Assembly (NCBI GenBank): GCA_044464765.1
Contig: JBIQKZ010000008.1
Coordinates: forward strand, 102,882-166,881
Length of the DNA: 64,000 bases
Reading direction: 5' to 3'
DNA from: JBIQKZ01 sp044464765
GTDB lineage: Bacteria > Pseudomonadota > Gammaproteobacteria > Burkholderiales > Burkholderiaceae_B
In this document: piece after piece, positions 19,048-28,429 of the stretch
Position numbering within the stretch: position 1 is the first letter of the stretch
Layout of the letters: every line of letters starts with the position of its first letter
The notes under the pieces: model-generated
Database searches by the model: none
The model's input: the letters and a program-made list of their open reading frames with translations, nothing else
What the model was told of the DNA's origin: nothing
Made by a program: the position numbers and the translations under genes

Positions 19048-20066
19048 GCGCGCTCCAGAATCAAAAATCCAGTCCTTTACTTTCCACTGAAAAGCCGGCG
19101 CCCCCGTTGCTTGGCAAGCTTTTCTCGCACTATGGGCTGGTTCTCGTCCTGATCGCCGTCGTAGTGCTGTTCGCCTTATTGCGCCCCGAGACATTTCTTA
19201 GCGCCGCCAACGCACGCATGATCGCATCGACCAATGCCGTGCTGGCGGTATTGGCCTTGGCGGCCATTGCACCGCTTGTTGCCGGTCAATTTGACCTATC
19301 CATTGGCTTCACCTTGTCTCTGGCGCAATCCCTGGCTGTCGGCTTGGTCCTGCTGCAAGGCGTGGATCCTGTGCTCGCCATCTGTATTGCGCTGGCGGCC
19401 GGCCTATTGATCGGTTTGATCAATGGCCTGTTAGTCGCCTATGCCGGATTGAATGCGTTCATTGCCACCTTGGCCACAGGGATACTGATCCAGGGGTTCA
19501 CCCAGTGGTATACCAACGGCGAGTCCATCTTCGGCACGCTGCCGGACTGGTTCGTAGGAATCGGCCGCGCCGAATGGGGCGCAATTCCAGCTCCTCTGAT
19601 CTATGTCATTGCAATTGCAGCCCTGCTGTGGGTGGCTTACGAGCACACCTCGTGGGGACGCAAAAGCCTGGCGACTGGCGGCAACGAGAAAGCCGCTTTT
19701 TTCAGCGGTGTGAATGTCCGCCGCATAACCTTGAGCAGCTTCGTGCTGGCCGGTTTTCTATCCGCCGTGGCTGGTGTTCTTTCCGCCACGATTCTTGGGT
19801 CGGCCAACCCCAATGTCGGGGGCAATTATCTTCTTTCTGCGTTTGCCGCGGTCTTTCTCGGCGCAACCTGCATCCGCCCCGGCCGGTTCAATGCCCCAGG
19901 CACCGTCATAGCGGTTTACACCCTCGCTATAGGGATTGCGGGTCTTCAGCAGTTGGGCGCCAACTTTTACGTCGAGCAGCTATTCAACGGCGCGGCGCTC
20001 CTTGCCGCGCTGGGCCTCGCAAAATGGTCAGTATGGCGACGCACGGCGAAATCCAGGACCCGTTAG
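19044..20066 (+). CDS. Sugar-type ABC transporter permease (RbsC-like)
   Basis: A 340-residue polytopic membrane protein of the BPD_transp_2 class with about eight to ten hydrophobic segments and the motif TGGNEKAA-x-x-SG, which resembles the cytoplasmic coupling loop of RbsC (GGNxxAAxxSG). One permease gene is enough because it can form a homodimer. Translation is coupled to the ATPase gene by an ATGA overlap. A strong terminator follows at 20082, so it is probably the last gene of the main transcript. Confidence 0.92.
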   Translation: MSALQNQKSSPLLSTEKPAPPLLGKLFSHYGLVLVLIAVVVLFALLRPETFLSAANARMIASTNAVLAVLALAAIAPLVAGQFDLSIGFTLSLAQSLAVGLVLLQGVDPVLAICIALAAGLLIGLINGLLVAYAGLNAFIATLATGILIQGFTQWYTNGESIFGTLPDWFVGIGRAEWGAIPAPLIYVIAIAALLWVAYEHTSWGRKSLATGGNEKAAFFSGVNVRRITLSSFVLAGFLSAVAGVLSATILGSANPNVGGNYLLSAFAAVFLGATCIRPGRFNAPGTVIAVYTLAIGIAGLQQLGANFYVEQLFNGAALLAALGLAKWSVWRRTAKSRTR

Positions 20067-20081
20067 ACGCCGTTTTTCTCC

Positions 20082-20110
20082 AGAGCCACCCGACGTGGCT
20101 CTATTTTCTT
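20082..20110 (+). terminator. Rho-independent terminator after the ABC permease gene
   Basis: A perfect eight-pair stem (AGAGCCAC / GTGGCTCT) with a five-base loop is followed by ATTTTCTT. It lies 15 bases after the permease stop and 28 bases before the aldolase start, so aldolase expression depends on read-through or on a promoter not seen here. Confidence 0.75.
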
Positions 20111-20137
20111 ATGGACTTTACTTTCAGGACAAACAGA

Positions 20138-20842
20138 ATGAACATGGAACTCTTCAACGAGCTGGCGATCGCCAACCGCATCTTGTTCAACGAAGGCGTG
20201 CTGGACGGCTTCGGGCACATTAGTGTGCGCAACCCCAACGACAGCAATCGTTTTTTCATTGCACGCTCAATGGCGCCAGCACTGGTGACCCAGGACGACA
20301 TTGTCGAAGTGGATCTGGACGGCGTAGTGCACGACCCCCAAGGCAGAAGAACATACGCAGAGCGCTTTATCCACAGTGAAATTCTCCGGGCTCGTCCGGA
20401 TGTGCATTCCGTCGTCCACAGTCACTCGCCGTCTGTCATTCCGTTTGGCGTAACCGGCTATCAACTTCGCCCCATCTGCCACATGAGCGGATTCCTGGGA
20501 GGGTCTACGCCTGTGTACGAAATCCGCGACTTCATCGGCGAAACGTCAGACCTGCTGGTACGCAGCCAGGAATTGGGCCGCTCGCTGGCCGACACCCTTG
20601 GCCAGGAAACGGTAGCGATAATGCGCGGCCACGGCAGTGTTGTGGTGGGGGTATCCATAAAGCAAGCGGTTTACCGCGCGATCTACACGGAGAACAATGC
20701 GCGCCTGCAACTTCAAGCCAAGCCACTGGGCAACATTAATTACTTAACGCCGGGCGAGGCACAAGCTTCTGCCGAAATGAACGATGAGCATCTGGATCGT
20801 CCCTGGCAATTATGGAAACGCCGCGTCCTTGATGCGGCTTGA
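20138..20842 (+). CDS. Class II aldolase/adducin family protein
   Basis: A 234-residue protein. The ATG at 20138 is chosen because AGGA lies eight bases upstream; the frame is open further 5' inside the permease gene, but that part has no family similarity. The metal-binding histidines of the class II aldolase fold appear as HSHSPS and RGHGSV, with GHISVRNP near the N terminus. Family members cleave or epimerise phosphorylated sugars, decarboxylate, or dehydrate small hydroxy acids. It lies between two terminators, so it is an appendage of the HyuAB operon with separately set expression. Confidence 0.88.
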   Translation: MNMELFNELAIANRILFNEGVLDGFGHISVRNPNDSNRFFIARSMAPALVTQDDIVEVDLDGVVHDPQGRRTYAERFIHSEILRARPDVHSVVHSHSPSVIPFGVTGYQLRPICHMSGFLGGSTPVYEIRDFIGETSDLLVRSQELGRSLADTLGQETVAIMRGHGSVVVGVSIKQAVYRAIYTENNARLQLQAKPLGNINYLTPGEAQASAEMNDEHLDRPWQLWKRRVLDAA

Positions 20843-20866
20843 ACCTTGACGGCAAGGCTCAATGCA

Positions 20867-20895
20867 AACTCGCCGAAACATACTTTCGGCGAGTT
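20867..20895. terminator. Bidirectional terminator between aldolase and TRAP genes
   Basis: A perfect twelve-pair stem (AACTCGCCGAAA / TTTCGGCGAGTT) with a five-base loop lies in the 84-base convergent gap between the aldolase gene and dctM. A-rich and T-rich arm ends make it plausible in both directions, with CCTTT following on the + strand. Confidence 0.75.
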
Positions 20896-20926
20896 CCTTT
20901 ACCGGCCAGCACTCGCAAACTCGTGA

Positions 20927-22243
20927 TCAGCCCATCAAACCCGGCAAGAACGTAACCAGCACGGGCAAGGCAATCAGCAAGGCGGCAACAAGCAGTCCGG
21001 CGGCAATAAAGGGAATCGATGCGCGAACCACAGCGGCCAAAGTAGTGCCCTGCGGCGCCACGCCGACCAATACAAACAATCCCATCCCAAAGGGCGGCGT
21101 TGCCAAGCCAATCTCCAGCATCAACAGCATGAGGATCGCCAGCCAGATGGGATCGAATCCCAGGCTTGCCCCCAACGGAAAGAAGATGGGCACCACCAGC
21201 ATAATAATGGAGACCGATTCCATCAGCATGCCCAGCAGTAAAACAATCAACAACATGCCCAGTAGTATCCAAAGGGGATTGACCGCCAAGGATGTCGCCC
21301 AGCCGATCAGACCGCTCGATGCGCCCGACAGCGCCAGCATCTGGCTGAATGTTGAAGCACCGACAATAATAAGAAACACCATGCCGGTTACACGCACAGT
21401 GCCCTGGACCGACTTACGAATGCTTTGCCACGTCAAGGCACGAAACACCGCCGCCAGTAATAGAACGCCAAGAACACCAAACGCAGCTGCCTCCGACGGT
21501 GTTGCGATACCCAGAATAATGAAACCAACGACCATGAAAATCACACCACCCATGGGAAGAATGTTGGTCATGAGCAGCCGCAGCTTCTCGGCCCCGGAAG
21601 TTACTTCAATATCGTATTGCGGGGCCGCATCGGGTCTGCGCCAAATAGTCCAGGCAATCACAGTGACATAAGCCAGGGCAAGCACCAGCCCCGGAATAAT
21701 GCCTGCGATCAGCAAGCGACCAATGTCGATCTGGGCAATACTGCCTAGTAAAACCCCCAAGGTAGAAGGCGGAACCATAATGGCCAACCCGCCGGTCACG
21801 ATAATCGACCCCATAGACAGTACGGGCGCATACCGACGCCGGTTCATCTCCGGCAAGAGCGTTGAACCCAACATGGCTATGTTGGCGATGCTTGAGCCCG
21901 AAAGCGCCGCAAAAAGAGTGCCTCCCCCCACGGTTAGATAAGACAAGCGCCCCGGAATACGACCCAGGATCTTGTCTATGGCATCGAATACGCGCAACGC
22001 AATACCCGTGTGGAAGAACAGTTCGCCCATAAGCAGGAAAAGCGGTACGGGCACCAGCGTAAACGTTGTTACCGACGTCGTCGCGTTGGCAACCAACTGC
22101 ATGATGGCCACTTCACCGCCAATGAACACCAAAGCGCCCACCAGATTTGCAACCAGGAAAGCAAAGGCGACGGGCATGCGCGCCCCCATCATCAGCAGGA
22201 TCACTCCCACCAGGATAAGGCCCGAAAGATACCATTGCATCAT
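20927..22243 (-). CDS. dctM: TRAP transporter large permease (DctM)
   Basis: About 438 residues with twelve or so membrane segments and DctM hallmarks such as NLVGALVFIGGE, LFVLVGVAPQ and TPSEAAAFG. The ATG at 22243 is chosen because it overlaps the dctQ stop (ATGA); the frame runs on upstream within dctQ without family character. It forms the ion-driven translocation path of a tripartite periplasmic transporter with DctQ and DctP. The order on the strand is dctP, dctQ, dctM. The substrate is probably a carboxylate. Confidence 0.92.
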   Translation of the reverse strand: MMQWYLSGLILVGVILLMMGARMPVAFAFLVANLVGALVFIGGEVAIMQLVANATTSVTTFTLVPVPLFLLMGELFFHTGIALRVFDAIDKILGRIPGRLSYLTVGGGTLFAALSGSSIANIAMLGSTLLPEMNRRRYAPVLSMGSIIVTGGLAIMVPPSTLGVLLGSIAQIDIGRLLIAGIIPGLVLALAYVTVIAWTIWRRPDAAPQYDIEVTSGAEKLRLLMTNILPMGGVIFMVVGFIILGIATPSEAAAFGVLGVLLLAAVFRALTWQSIRKSVQGTVRVTGMVFLIIVGASTFSQMLALSGASSGLIGWATSLAVNPLWILLGMLLIVLLLGMLMESVSIIMLVVPIFFPLGASLGFDPIWLAILMLLMLEIGLATPPFGMGLFVLVGVAPQGTTLAAVVRASIPFIAAGLLVAALLIALPVLVTFLPGLMG

Positions 22244-22776
22244 ATCGCCCCCGGCTCGGTTGGACCTTTGGCATACATGTCTTCTCGACGCAGCAAGAAG
22301 CGCGCGAATTCGGTCGCGCACAAACCGAACCCCAGCGCCAGGACCGCGTACAGGAACCAGCGCGGAAAAATGATCGAGCGAATGTCCACCTCGCCTCTGG
22401 CGGCGGCTTCCAGCGCCATGACGGTGGAATACCAGGCCATCACAAGTGAAGCGGCCACACACATCAAAACGACCAAAACGCTCAGCCACTGTTGAGCTCG
22501 CTGACCCGTGAAGGACTCGATAAGCTCGACCCAAACATGACGGCGCTCCCTGATGAGCAAAGGCGCCGCCCCCATCGTGGCGACCAGCATGGCGTACTCG
22601 GACAAGGCGCTCGTCCATGCCGGGGACGGCAGCCCCAGATTGCGCATGGAGACGTCCAGAATAATGGCCAGAAATGTAGCAACGAGAACCAACCCCGCCA
22701 CAACAGCCAGCGCATAGATCACGGCATCGTATAGCCCAATGAAACCGTTACTTAACAACCGTCCAAATCGCTTCAT
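22240..22776 (-). CDS. dctQ: TRAP transporter small permease (DctQ)
   Basis: A 178-residue protein with four predicted membrane segments (for example AVVAGLVLVATFLAIILD and LLSVLVVLMCVAAS-like stretches) and the RRHVWVELI motif common in DctQ. It pairs with DctM, and the two genes overlap by four bases. It begins 25 bases after the dctP stop, so all three genes are one operon. Confidence 0.88.
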   Translation of the reverse strand: MKRFGRLLSNGFIGLYDAVIYALAVVAGLVLVATFLAIILDVSMRNLGLPSPAWTSALSEYAMLVATMGAAPLLIRERRHVWVELIESFTGQRAQQWLSVLVVLMCVAASLVMAWYSTVMALEAAARGEVDIRSIIFPRWFLYAVLALGFGLCATEFARFLLRREDMYAKGPTEPGAI

Positions 22777-22801
22777 AGCCCGCCCTCCCCCTGTTCGGGA
22801 A

Positions 22802-23773
22802 TTACTCCTTGTACAGTTTGGCTTTCAACGCATCCACATTGCCTGGATCACGACTTGCCAGCCGGCTCCAGGCCAGATCATGCGCGACCTTCAGATGTAG
22901 CGCGGGATTGTCAACCTCCACCGTCTTGATGCCGGCTTCTTCCAGAATCTTTGTTTCTTTGTCGCGTATCGCGGCAAAATCCCGTTGAGTAGCTTTCTCG
23001 TGCTCTATCGCTGCCGACTCAATGATTTGCTTCGCCTGCGGCGAGAGGCCGTCCCATTTCTTGGCATTCATCATGATGACCAGATCAAGCTGCCAGACCG
23101 CCGGCGCAACCCGATACTTAAGAAACTTGTGAACACCGATATCCGTGAAACTGATTGCCGGCCATCCCAACCCACGCACTACGCCACGCTCCATTGCCGT
23201 AAAAATCTCGGACGTTTGAAGCATGACGTTATTACCGCCCAAAACCTCAAACCATTCTCGATAAGCAGGGGTGGACCGCAACTGTATGCCTGTAAGGTCG
23301 AGCACTCCTTTGTCGGACATCTTGGGCGCATCCATCAAATAGACATAGAAAGGGATGCCCCCACTTTGCCAGCCAATGAACTGTGTATTCAACTTCTTGC
23401 GCCAGATCGCGTTCAGCAACTCCGTCGCCCCATTCTCACGAGCCTCTACAGGACCCACATTTGCGCCAAATAGCGCATCGGCCTCTGGAACGATCCCGTT
23501 GTAATACGATGCCGGCCCCATCTGGATGTCGAATACGCCGTTACGCAGGGCCGTATCCTGTTGCTGTGGTGGAATGACTTCCGGCCCGCCGACCAATTGA
23601 ATGCTGACGACACCTTCACCCGTCTTGTTCACTCGCTCGATGAATGCCTGGAATTGTTTCGTAAACTCCAAATTTGGCGGGAAGGCTGAAATAGCTCGTA
23701 GTGTGACGGGTTCGGCAAACGCCGAGGACATAATGGTGGCAAAGGCCACCAGTGCAAGCAGCAACTTACGCAT
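22802..23773 (-). CDS. dctP: TRAP transporter periplasmic substrate-binding protein (DctP)
   Basis: A 323-residue protein. The ATG at 23773 is selected because it starts a clear signal peptide (MRKLLLALVAFATIMSSAFA) and is preceded by AGAGGAG; the frame is open further upstream without sense. The mature part has the DctP fold. The stretch LTGIQLRSTPAYREWFEVLG contains the conserved Arg that normally binds the ligand's carboxylate. It is the first gene of the TRAP operon and delivers the ligand to DctQM. Confidence 0.92.
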   Translation of the reverse strand: MRKLLLALVAFATIMSSAFAEPVTLRAISAFPPNLEFTKQFQAFIERVNKTGEGVVSIQLVGGPEVIPPQQQDTALRNGVFDIQMGPASYYNGIVPEADALFGANVGPVEARENGATELLNAIWRKKLNTQFIGWQSGGIPFYVYLMDAPKMSDKGVLDLTGIQLRSTPAYREWFEVLGGNNVMLQTSEIFTAMERGVVRGLGWPAISFTDIGVHKFLKYRVAPAVWQLDLVIMMNAKKWDGLSPQAKQIIESAAIEHEKATQRDFAAIRDKETKILEEAGIKTVEVDNPALHLKVAHDLAWSRLASRDPGNVDALKAKLYKE

Positions 23774-23869
23774 GGTATGACTCCTCTTTCTTGTGGAATC
23801 CGGTTGACCCACCGGCTTGAGGAACATTCTAGTTAAGGCCAGCCATAAAAAATAATATATATTTCCATC

Positions 23870-24457
23870 ATGAAACATAGCCATACCACTATGCCACGCA
23901 CGCTCACTTTGTTAATGCTCAACAAGCCGTTTGGCGTGCTGACTCAATTCAGCGACGACCAAGGTCGGGCTACGTTAAAGGATTTCGTGGACGTTCCCGG
24001 CGTTTATCCCGCCGGACGGCTGGATCGCGACAGCGAAGGCCTGCTTCTGCTGACCAACGATGGGCGCCTGCAGGCTCGGATTGCCGACCCCAAATATAAA
24101 ATGCCCAAAACGTATTGGGCACAGGTCGAGGGCGAGCCGGTCGATGAGCAATTACAACGCCTGCGTTCGGGCGTTCTGCTGAACGACGGCCAGACGCGAC
24201 CCGCGCGAGCGCGCCGGCTGGACGAACCATCGTCGATATGGCCTCGCGATCCGCCCGTGCGCTTTCGCAAAAGCATTCCGACATCCTGGCTGGAACTGAC
24301 CATAGAAGAAGGCCGCAACCGCCAGGTGCGGCGCATGACCGCTGCGGTGGGCCTGCCCACTCTGCGCCTGGTGCGTGTACGGATCGGGCCGTGGGCGCTG
24401 GACGAGCTGGAACCCGGACAATGGCGCGTTCTGAATCCTGACGATCTACTGAACTAA
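23870..24457 (+). CDS. rluE: rRNA large subunit pseudouridine synthase E
   Basis: A 195-residue RsuA/RluE-type pseudouridine synthase. The catalytic motif GRLDRDSEGLLLLTNDG contains the nucleophilic Asp, and MLNKPFGVLTQF and EGRNRQVRRM are family landmarks. There is no S4 domain at the N terminus, which fits RluE, the enzyme that modifies U2457 of E. coli 23S rRNA. Neither the ATG at 23870 nor that at 23891 has a clear ribosome site; the second fits the family N terminus slightly better. It is divergent from dctP and convergent with glcF. Confidence 0.88.
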   Translation: MKHSHTTMPRTLTLLMLNKPFGVLTQFSDDQGRATLKDFVDVPGVYPAGRLDRDSEGLLLLTNDGRLQARIADPKYKMPKTYWAQVEGEPVDEQLQRLRSGVLLNDGQTRPARARRLDEPSSIWPRDPPVRFRKSIPTSWLELTIEEGRNRQVRRMTAAVGLPTLRLVRVRIGPWALDELEPGQWRVLNPDDLLN

Positions 24458-24561
24458 GCTACCCATCCCTTCAATGCAGCTACGAACTCAGCACTTCAGC
24501 GACATCCGCTACAGCGACGCCACCGCAACGCTCACTGGTATCGCCAGCCCTGTTTTCGTAC

Positions 24562-25779
24562 TCAAATCAAGGCTTCTTCAAGCAGCTCTATCCAGTGCTT
24601 TACCGGCGTTCGGCCCGCGCTGTTCAAGTGCGTCTGACAACCTATATTGGCCGTCGCTATAACCGTGGGATGACCGCTTTCCAGAGCATCCAGCTTGTTG
24701 TCGCGCAGTTGCCGCGCCAGTGCGGGCTGGGTGATGGAATACGTTCCTGCCGAACCGCAGCACAGATGCGAGTCGGGAACGGCCGTAAGTTGAAAGCCAA
24801 GCTTTCCTAGCACGCCTTCAACCGCGCCATCCAGCTTTTGCGCATGTTGCAAGGTACAGGGACAATGAAAAGCCACTGTTGATCCTGGCGTTACGTTCAG
24901 CGTATGCAAAGGCTCTTCGCCCAGAACCTGCACCAGGTCTTTGGCCAGTTCGCTGACGCGCCGCGCTTTTTCCGCATAGGCTGGATCGTCGCGCAGCAGA
25001 TCGCCGTATTCCTTTACGAACGCGCCGCAGCCGCTGGCGGTCTGCACGATGGCCTGCGCGCCACCCTCGATCGCGGGCCACCATGCATCGATATTGCGGC
25101 GCGCCCGCTCCAGACCCTTTTCCTGATCGTCCAGGTGATAGTCGGTGGCCCCGCAACAACCGGCCTGGGGAGCGGCAATAACGCTAATGCCCAGCCGGTC
25201 GAGTACACGGGCCGCCGACGCGTTGGTGTTGGGCGACAGTGACGGCAGGACGCAACCTTCCAGCATCAAGACAGTACGCGCATGCCGCGCTTCAGGCCGG
25301 GGTTTGGCCGCTGGTGCGCGCGCCGGGATTTTTTCTTGCAACGCGGCCGGCAACAATGGGCGAACCGCCTGCCCTACGCCCAACAACGCACCAAAGACAG
25401 CCTTGCGCGGCACCAGATACCGCAAGCCGCCCCGCACCAGCCTTTGCTTCATTGGCCTTTTCACGCGCTTATCCATTTCGGCGCGGCCGATGTCCAGCAA
25501 AGAATGGTAGCGGACTCCCGAGGGACAGGTCGTTTCGCAATTACGGCAGCTCAGGCAGCGATCCAGATGCAACTGGCTTTTTTCGGTGACCTCGCCGCCT
25601 TCCAGTAATGCCTTGATCAGATAGATGCGCCCTCGCGGCCCATCCAGTTCATCGCCCAGCAACTGATAGGTGGGACACGTGGCATTGCAAAAGCCACAGT
25701 GAACGCACGATCGAAGAATGGCCTCGGCCTCTTGGGCACGAGGCAATTGCTTGGCAGATTCGCTTAAATTGGTTTGCAT
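24562..25779 (-). CDS. glcF: Glycolate oxidase iron-sulfur subunit
   Basis: A 405-residue protein with two N-terminal 4Fe-4S motifs, CVHCGFCNATCP and CLSCRNCETTCP, and two CCG-type (cysteine-rich) domains in the C-terminal half (AGCCGATDYH, HLCCGSAGTY). It passes electrons from the flavin subunits GlcD/GlcE to the respiratory chain during oxidation of glycolate to glyoxylate. It is the last gene of glcDEF, nine bases after glcE. Confidence 0.95.
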   Translation of the reverse strand: MQTNLSESAKQLPRAQEAEAILRSCVHCGFCNATCPTYQLLGDELDGPRGRIYLIKALLEGGEVTEKSQLHLDRCLSCRNCETTCPSGVRYHSLLDIGRAEMDKRVKRPMKQRLVRGGLRYLVPRKAVFGALLGVGQAVRPLLPAALQEKIPARAPAAKPRPEARHARTVLMLEGCVLPSLSPNTNASAARVLDRLGISVIAAPQAGCCGATDYHLDDQEKGLERARRNIDAWWPAIEGGAQAIVQTASGCGAFVKEYGDLLRDDPAYAEKARRVSELAKDLVQVLGEEPLHTLNVTPGSTVAFHCPCTLQHAQKLDGAVEGVLGKLGFQLTAVPDSHLCCGSAGTYSITQPALARQLRDNKLDALESGHPTVIATANIGCQTHLNSAGRTPVKHWIELLEEALI

Positions 25780-25788
25780 GGTTGTTCT

Positions 25789-26856
25789 TCAAAGATCGGG
25801 ATACATACGACCGGGATTGAATATGCCCGCCGGATCCATCTTGGCTTTCAGTTGCCGCTGATAACGCATCATGGCTTGGGGCAACGGATGAAAAGGTTCG
25901 ATGTCGTCGTGGGGGGTAAAGCAGGTGGCGTGGCCGCCCGCCGAGGCCGCCAGTTCTCGCACGCGCTGGGCCGGCGCATCGCTTTTCAGCCAGCGCTGGG
26001 CGCCCCCCCAATCCAGGAGGCTGTCGCCGGGCAGGTCGATGACAGGCGTATTGGCCGGCACGGACACCCGCCATAAGGGTCGCACATCGTCGAAGAAAGC
26101 CAGTCGATGTTCACGCAGATCCGTCCAGATGTCCGAACCGGCCTCATTGCCGCCAATGCGTTCGCACGCCTCCTCGACCGAGCCCGAGCCGCCTTCAAGC
26201 CGAACGTACAGCCTATCGCCGGCATATAGGGCACCGGTAACCGGCAATGCGGCGCGATACCATTGCGACAGCGATTTCAATGCCGACGCCGCGTCGACCG
26301 GCACACTGAGCGTATGTGCTTTGCGCGCCTTGGGCAGCACCTTTAGTGAGACCTCGGTCAGCACACCCAGGCAGCCAAAGCTGCCGGCCAGCAGGCGCGA
26401 CACGTCGTAGCCCGCTACATTCTTCATGACCTGGCCGCCAAACCGCAGATGCTTGGCTTGGCCTGTGATCAGTCGGCAACCAAGCACATAGTCGCGCACC
26501 GAGCCCGACCAGGGCCGGCGGGGCCCTGATAACCCGCTGGCCACCATGCCGCCCACCGTCGCGAGCCCGTCGAAATGCGCCGGTTCGCAAGGCAGCATCT
26601 GCCCTTCAGCTTCCAGGACCTGGGCCAACTGGGCCACCGGCGTGCCTGCCCGCACCGTCACAACCAATTCGGTGGGGTCATACGACACCACACCCCGATG
26701 CGAGCGCACGTCGAGTTCCTGCCCCGCCACCTTGCGGCCCAGGAACATCTTGCTATTTCCGCCGCGTATGCTTAAGGGCGTGCCGCTGTCCAGTGCCTGC
26801 CTTACCTGTTCAAGCAGATGTCCGCTGTTGTCCATTGAAGAATCGTTGTCGCTCAT
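25789..26856 (-). CDS. glcE: Glycolate oxidase FAD-binding subunit GlcE
   Basis: A 355-residue protein with a PCMH-type FAD domain (SIRGGNSKMFLG; ATVGGMVASGLSGPRRPW; KNVAGYDVSRLLAGSFG) but without the full FAD-oxidase C-terminal domain of GlcD. This is the usual GlcE composition. Its start codon overlaps the glcD stop by one base. It forms the GlcDEF complex at the inner membrane. Confidence 0.95.
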   Translation of the reverse strand: MSDNDSSMDNSGHLLEQVRQALDSGTPLSIRGGNSKMFLGRKVAGQELDVRSHRGVVSYDPTELVVTVRAGTPVAQLAQVLEAEGQMLPCEPAHFDGLATVGGMVASGLSGPRRPWSGSVRDYVLGCRLITGQAKHLRFGGQVMKNVAGYDVSRLLAGSFGCLGVLTEVSLKVLPKARKAHTLSVPVDAASALKSLSQWYRAALPVTGALYAGDRLYVRLEGGSGSVEEACERIGGNEAGSDIWTDLREHRLAFFDDVRPLWRVSVPANTPVIDLPGDSLLDWGGAQRWLKSDAPAQRVRELAASAGGHATCFTPHDDIEPFHPLPQAMMRYQRQLKAKMDPAGIFNPGRMYPDL

Positions 26857-28355
26857 CAGAAACGCTCCAGCTCCGGGAATCGCTCCTGCCCTTGGTGTAC
26901 GTGCATGGCGCCGAATTCGGCGCAGCGGTTCAAGGTGGGTATATTCTTGCCGGGGTTCAGAAGGCCGTCCGGATCAAACGCGGCTTTCAGAGCGTGGAAA
27001 TACTCCAGCTCGTCGCTATTGAACTGCACACACATCTGATTGATTTTCTCGCGACCAACGCCGTGTTCCCCAGTGATGGTTCCACCCACCTCGACACACA
27101 GTTCAAGTATTCGGGCGCCAATCGCTTCAGCGCGCTCCATTTCCCCCGGCTGGTTGGCATCGAACAGTATCAAGGGGTGCATATTGCCGTCGCCCGCGTG
27201 AAACACATTGGCCACCCGCAGGCCATATTCCTGCGAATAGTCGGCAATCCCTTTAAGCACACGGGGCAGCTCCCTGCGCGGGATGGTGCCATCCATGCAG
27301 TAATAGTCCGGCGAAATACGGCCCACTGCAGGGAAGGCATTCTTGCGGCCTGCCCAGAAACGCTGCCGCTCGGCTTCGTTACGCGATATATGCACGTCGG
27401 TTGCGCCGGCGGCGCGCATAATGCTGTCGACCCGGGCACAGTCTTCCTGCACGTCGATCTGCGACCCGTCCAGCTCACATAACAAAATGGCTTGCGCCTC
27501 GACCGGATAGCCCGCCTGCACGAAATCTTCGGCCGCCCGGATCGCCAGGTTATCCATCATTTCAAGGCCGCCTGGAATGATGCCCGCGCCGATAATCTGC
27601 GCGACAGCGGCGCCGGCCTTTTCAACATCGTCGAAACTGGCCAGAAGCACAACCGCCGTCTGCGGCTTGGCCAATAGCTTGACCGTCACTTCGGTGACGA
27701 TGCCCAACATGCCTTCCGACCCCGTAAACAGGGCAACCAAGTCGAAGCCGGGGCTGTCCAGCGCCTCGGAGCCTAACGTCAGCTCTTCCCCATCTATCGT
27801 CAACACCTTGACCTGCAGGATGTTGTGCAGTGTCAGGCCATATTTCAGGCAATGCACGCCCCCTGCGTTTTCAGCCACATTCCCCCCGATCGAACAGGCA
27901 ATCTGGGAGGACGGGTCGGGCGCATAATAAAGCCCGAAGGGCGCCACGGCTTGGGAAATCGCCAAATTGCGCACCCCAGGCTGCACGCGGGCCACGCCGG
28001 CATCCGGGTCGATGGACAGGATACGATTGAAGCGGGCCATGACCAGCAAGATCCCTTTCTCGAGCGGCAGCGCGCCGCCCGAGAGCCCGGTTCCCGCACC
28101 TCGCGCCACAACAGGCACCCCGCTTGCTGATGCAAACTTCAATAGGGCTTGTACCTGCTCGATCGTTTCGGGCAAAACCACCAGCATGGGCACGGTGCGA
28201 TACGCCGACAGACCATCGCACTCAAAGGGCTTAAGGTCCTCGACCTCGTGCAATACCTGGAGATCGGGCAGCAATGTTGTTAGTTCTTGCAAGACAAGCG
28301 CTTTATCGATATCCGGCAAAATGCCGTCAACGCGTTCGTCATACAGTATGCTCAT
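26856..28355 (-). CDS. glcD: Glycolate oxidase subunit GlcD
   Basis: A 499-residue FAD-linked oxidase with the FAD_binding_4 core (ARGAGTGLSGGALPLEKG, SIGGNVAENAGGVHCLKYG) and the FAD-oxidase C-terminal domain (HAGDGNMHPLILFD; GGTITGEHGVGREK). It carries the glycolate (or lactate) oxidation site. It is the first gene of glcDEF. A near-perfect inverted repeat 75 bases upstream is a candidate operator. No glcC regulator gene is seen beside the operon. Confidence 0.95.
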   Translation of the reverse strand: MSILYDERVDGILPDIDKALVLQELTTLLPDLQVLHEVEDLKPFECDGLSAYRTVPMLVVLPETIEQVQALLKFASASGVPVVARGAGTGLSGGALPLEKGILLVMARFNRILSIDPDAGVARVQPGVRNLAISQAVAPFGLYYAPDPSSQIACSIGGNVAENAGGVHCLKYGLTLHNILQVKVLTIDGEELTLGSEALDSPGFDLVALFTGSEGMLGIVTEVTVKLLAKPQTAVVLLASFDDVEKAGAAVAQIIGAGIIPGGLEMMDNLAIRAAEDFVQAGYPVEAQAILLCELDGSQIDVQEDCARVDSIMRAAGATDVHISRNEAERQRFWAGRKNAFPAVGRISPDYYCMDGTIPRRELPRVLKGIADYSQEYGLRVANVFHAGDGNMHPLILFDANQPGEMERAEAIGARILELCVEVGGTITGEHGVGREKINQMCVQFNSDELEYFHALKAAFDPDGLLNPGKNIPTLNRCAEFGAMHVHQGQERFPELERF

Positions 28356-28429
28356 TGGTGAGTACTCCTAATCCGTGCCACGACAGCGTGGCGCCATGCT
28401 AATAGACCCGATAGTCCATCAAATGTACA

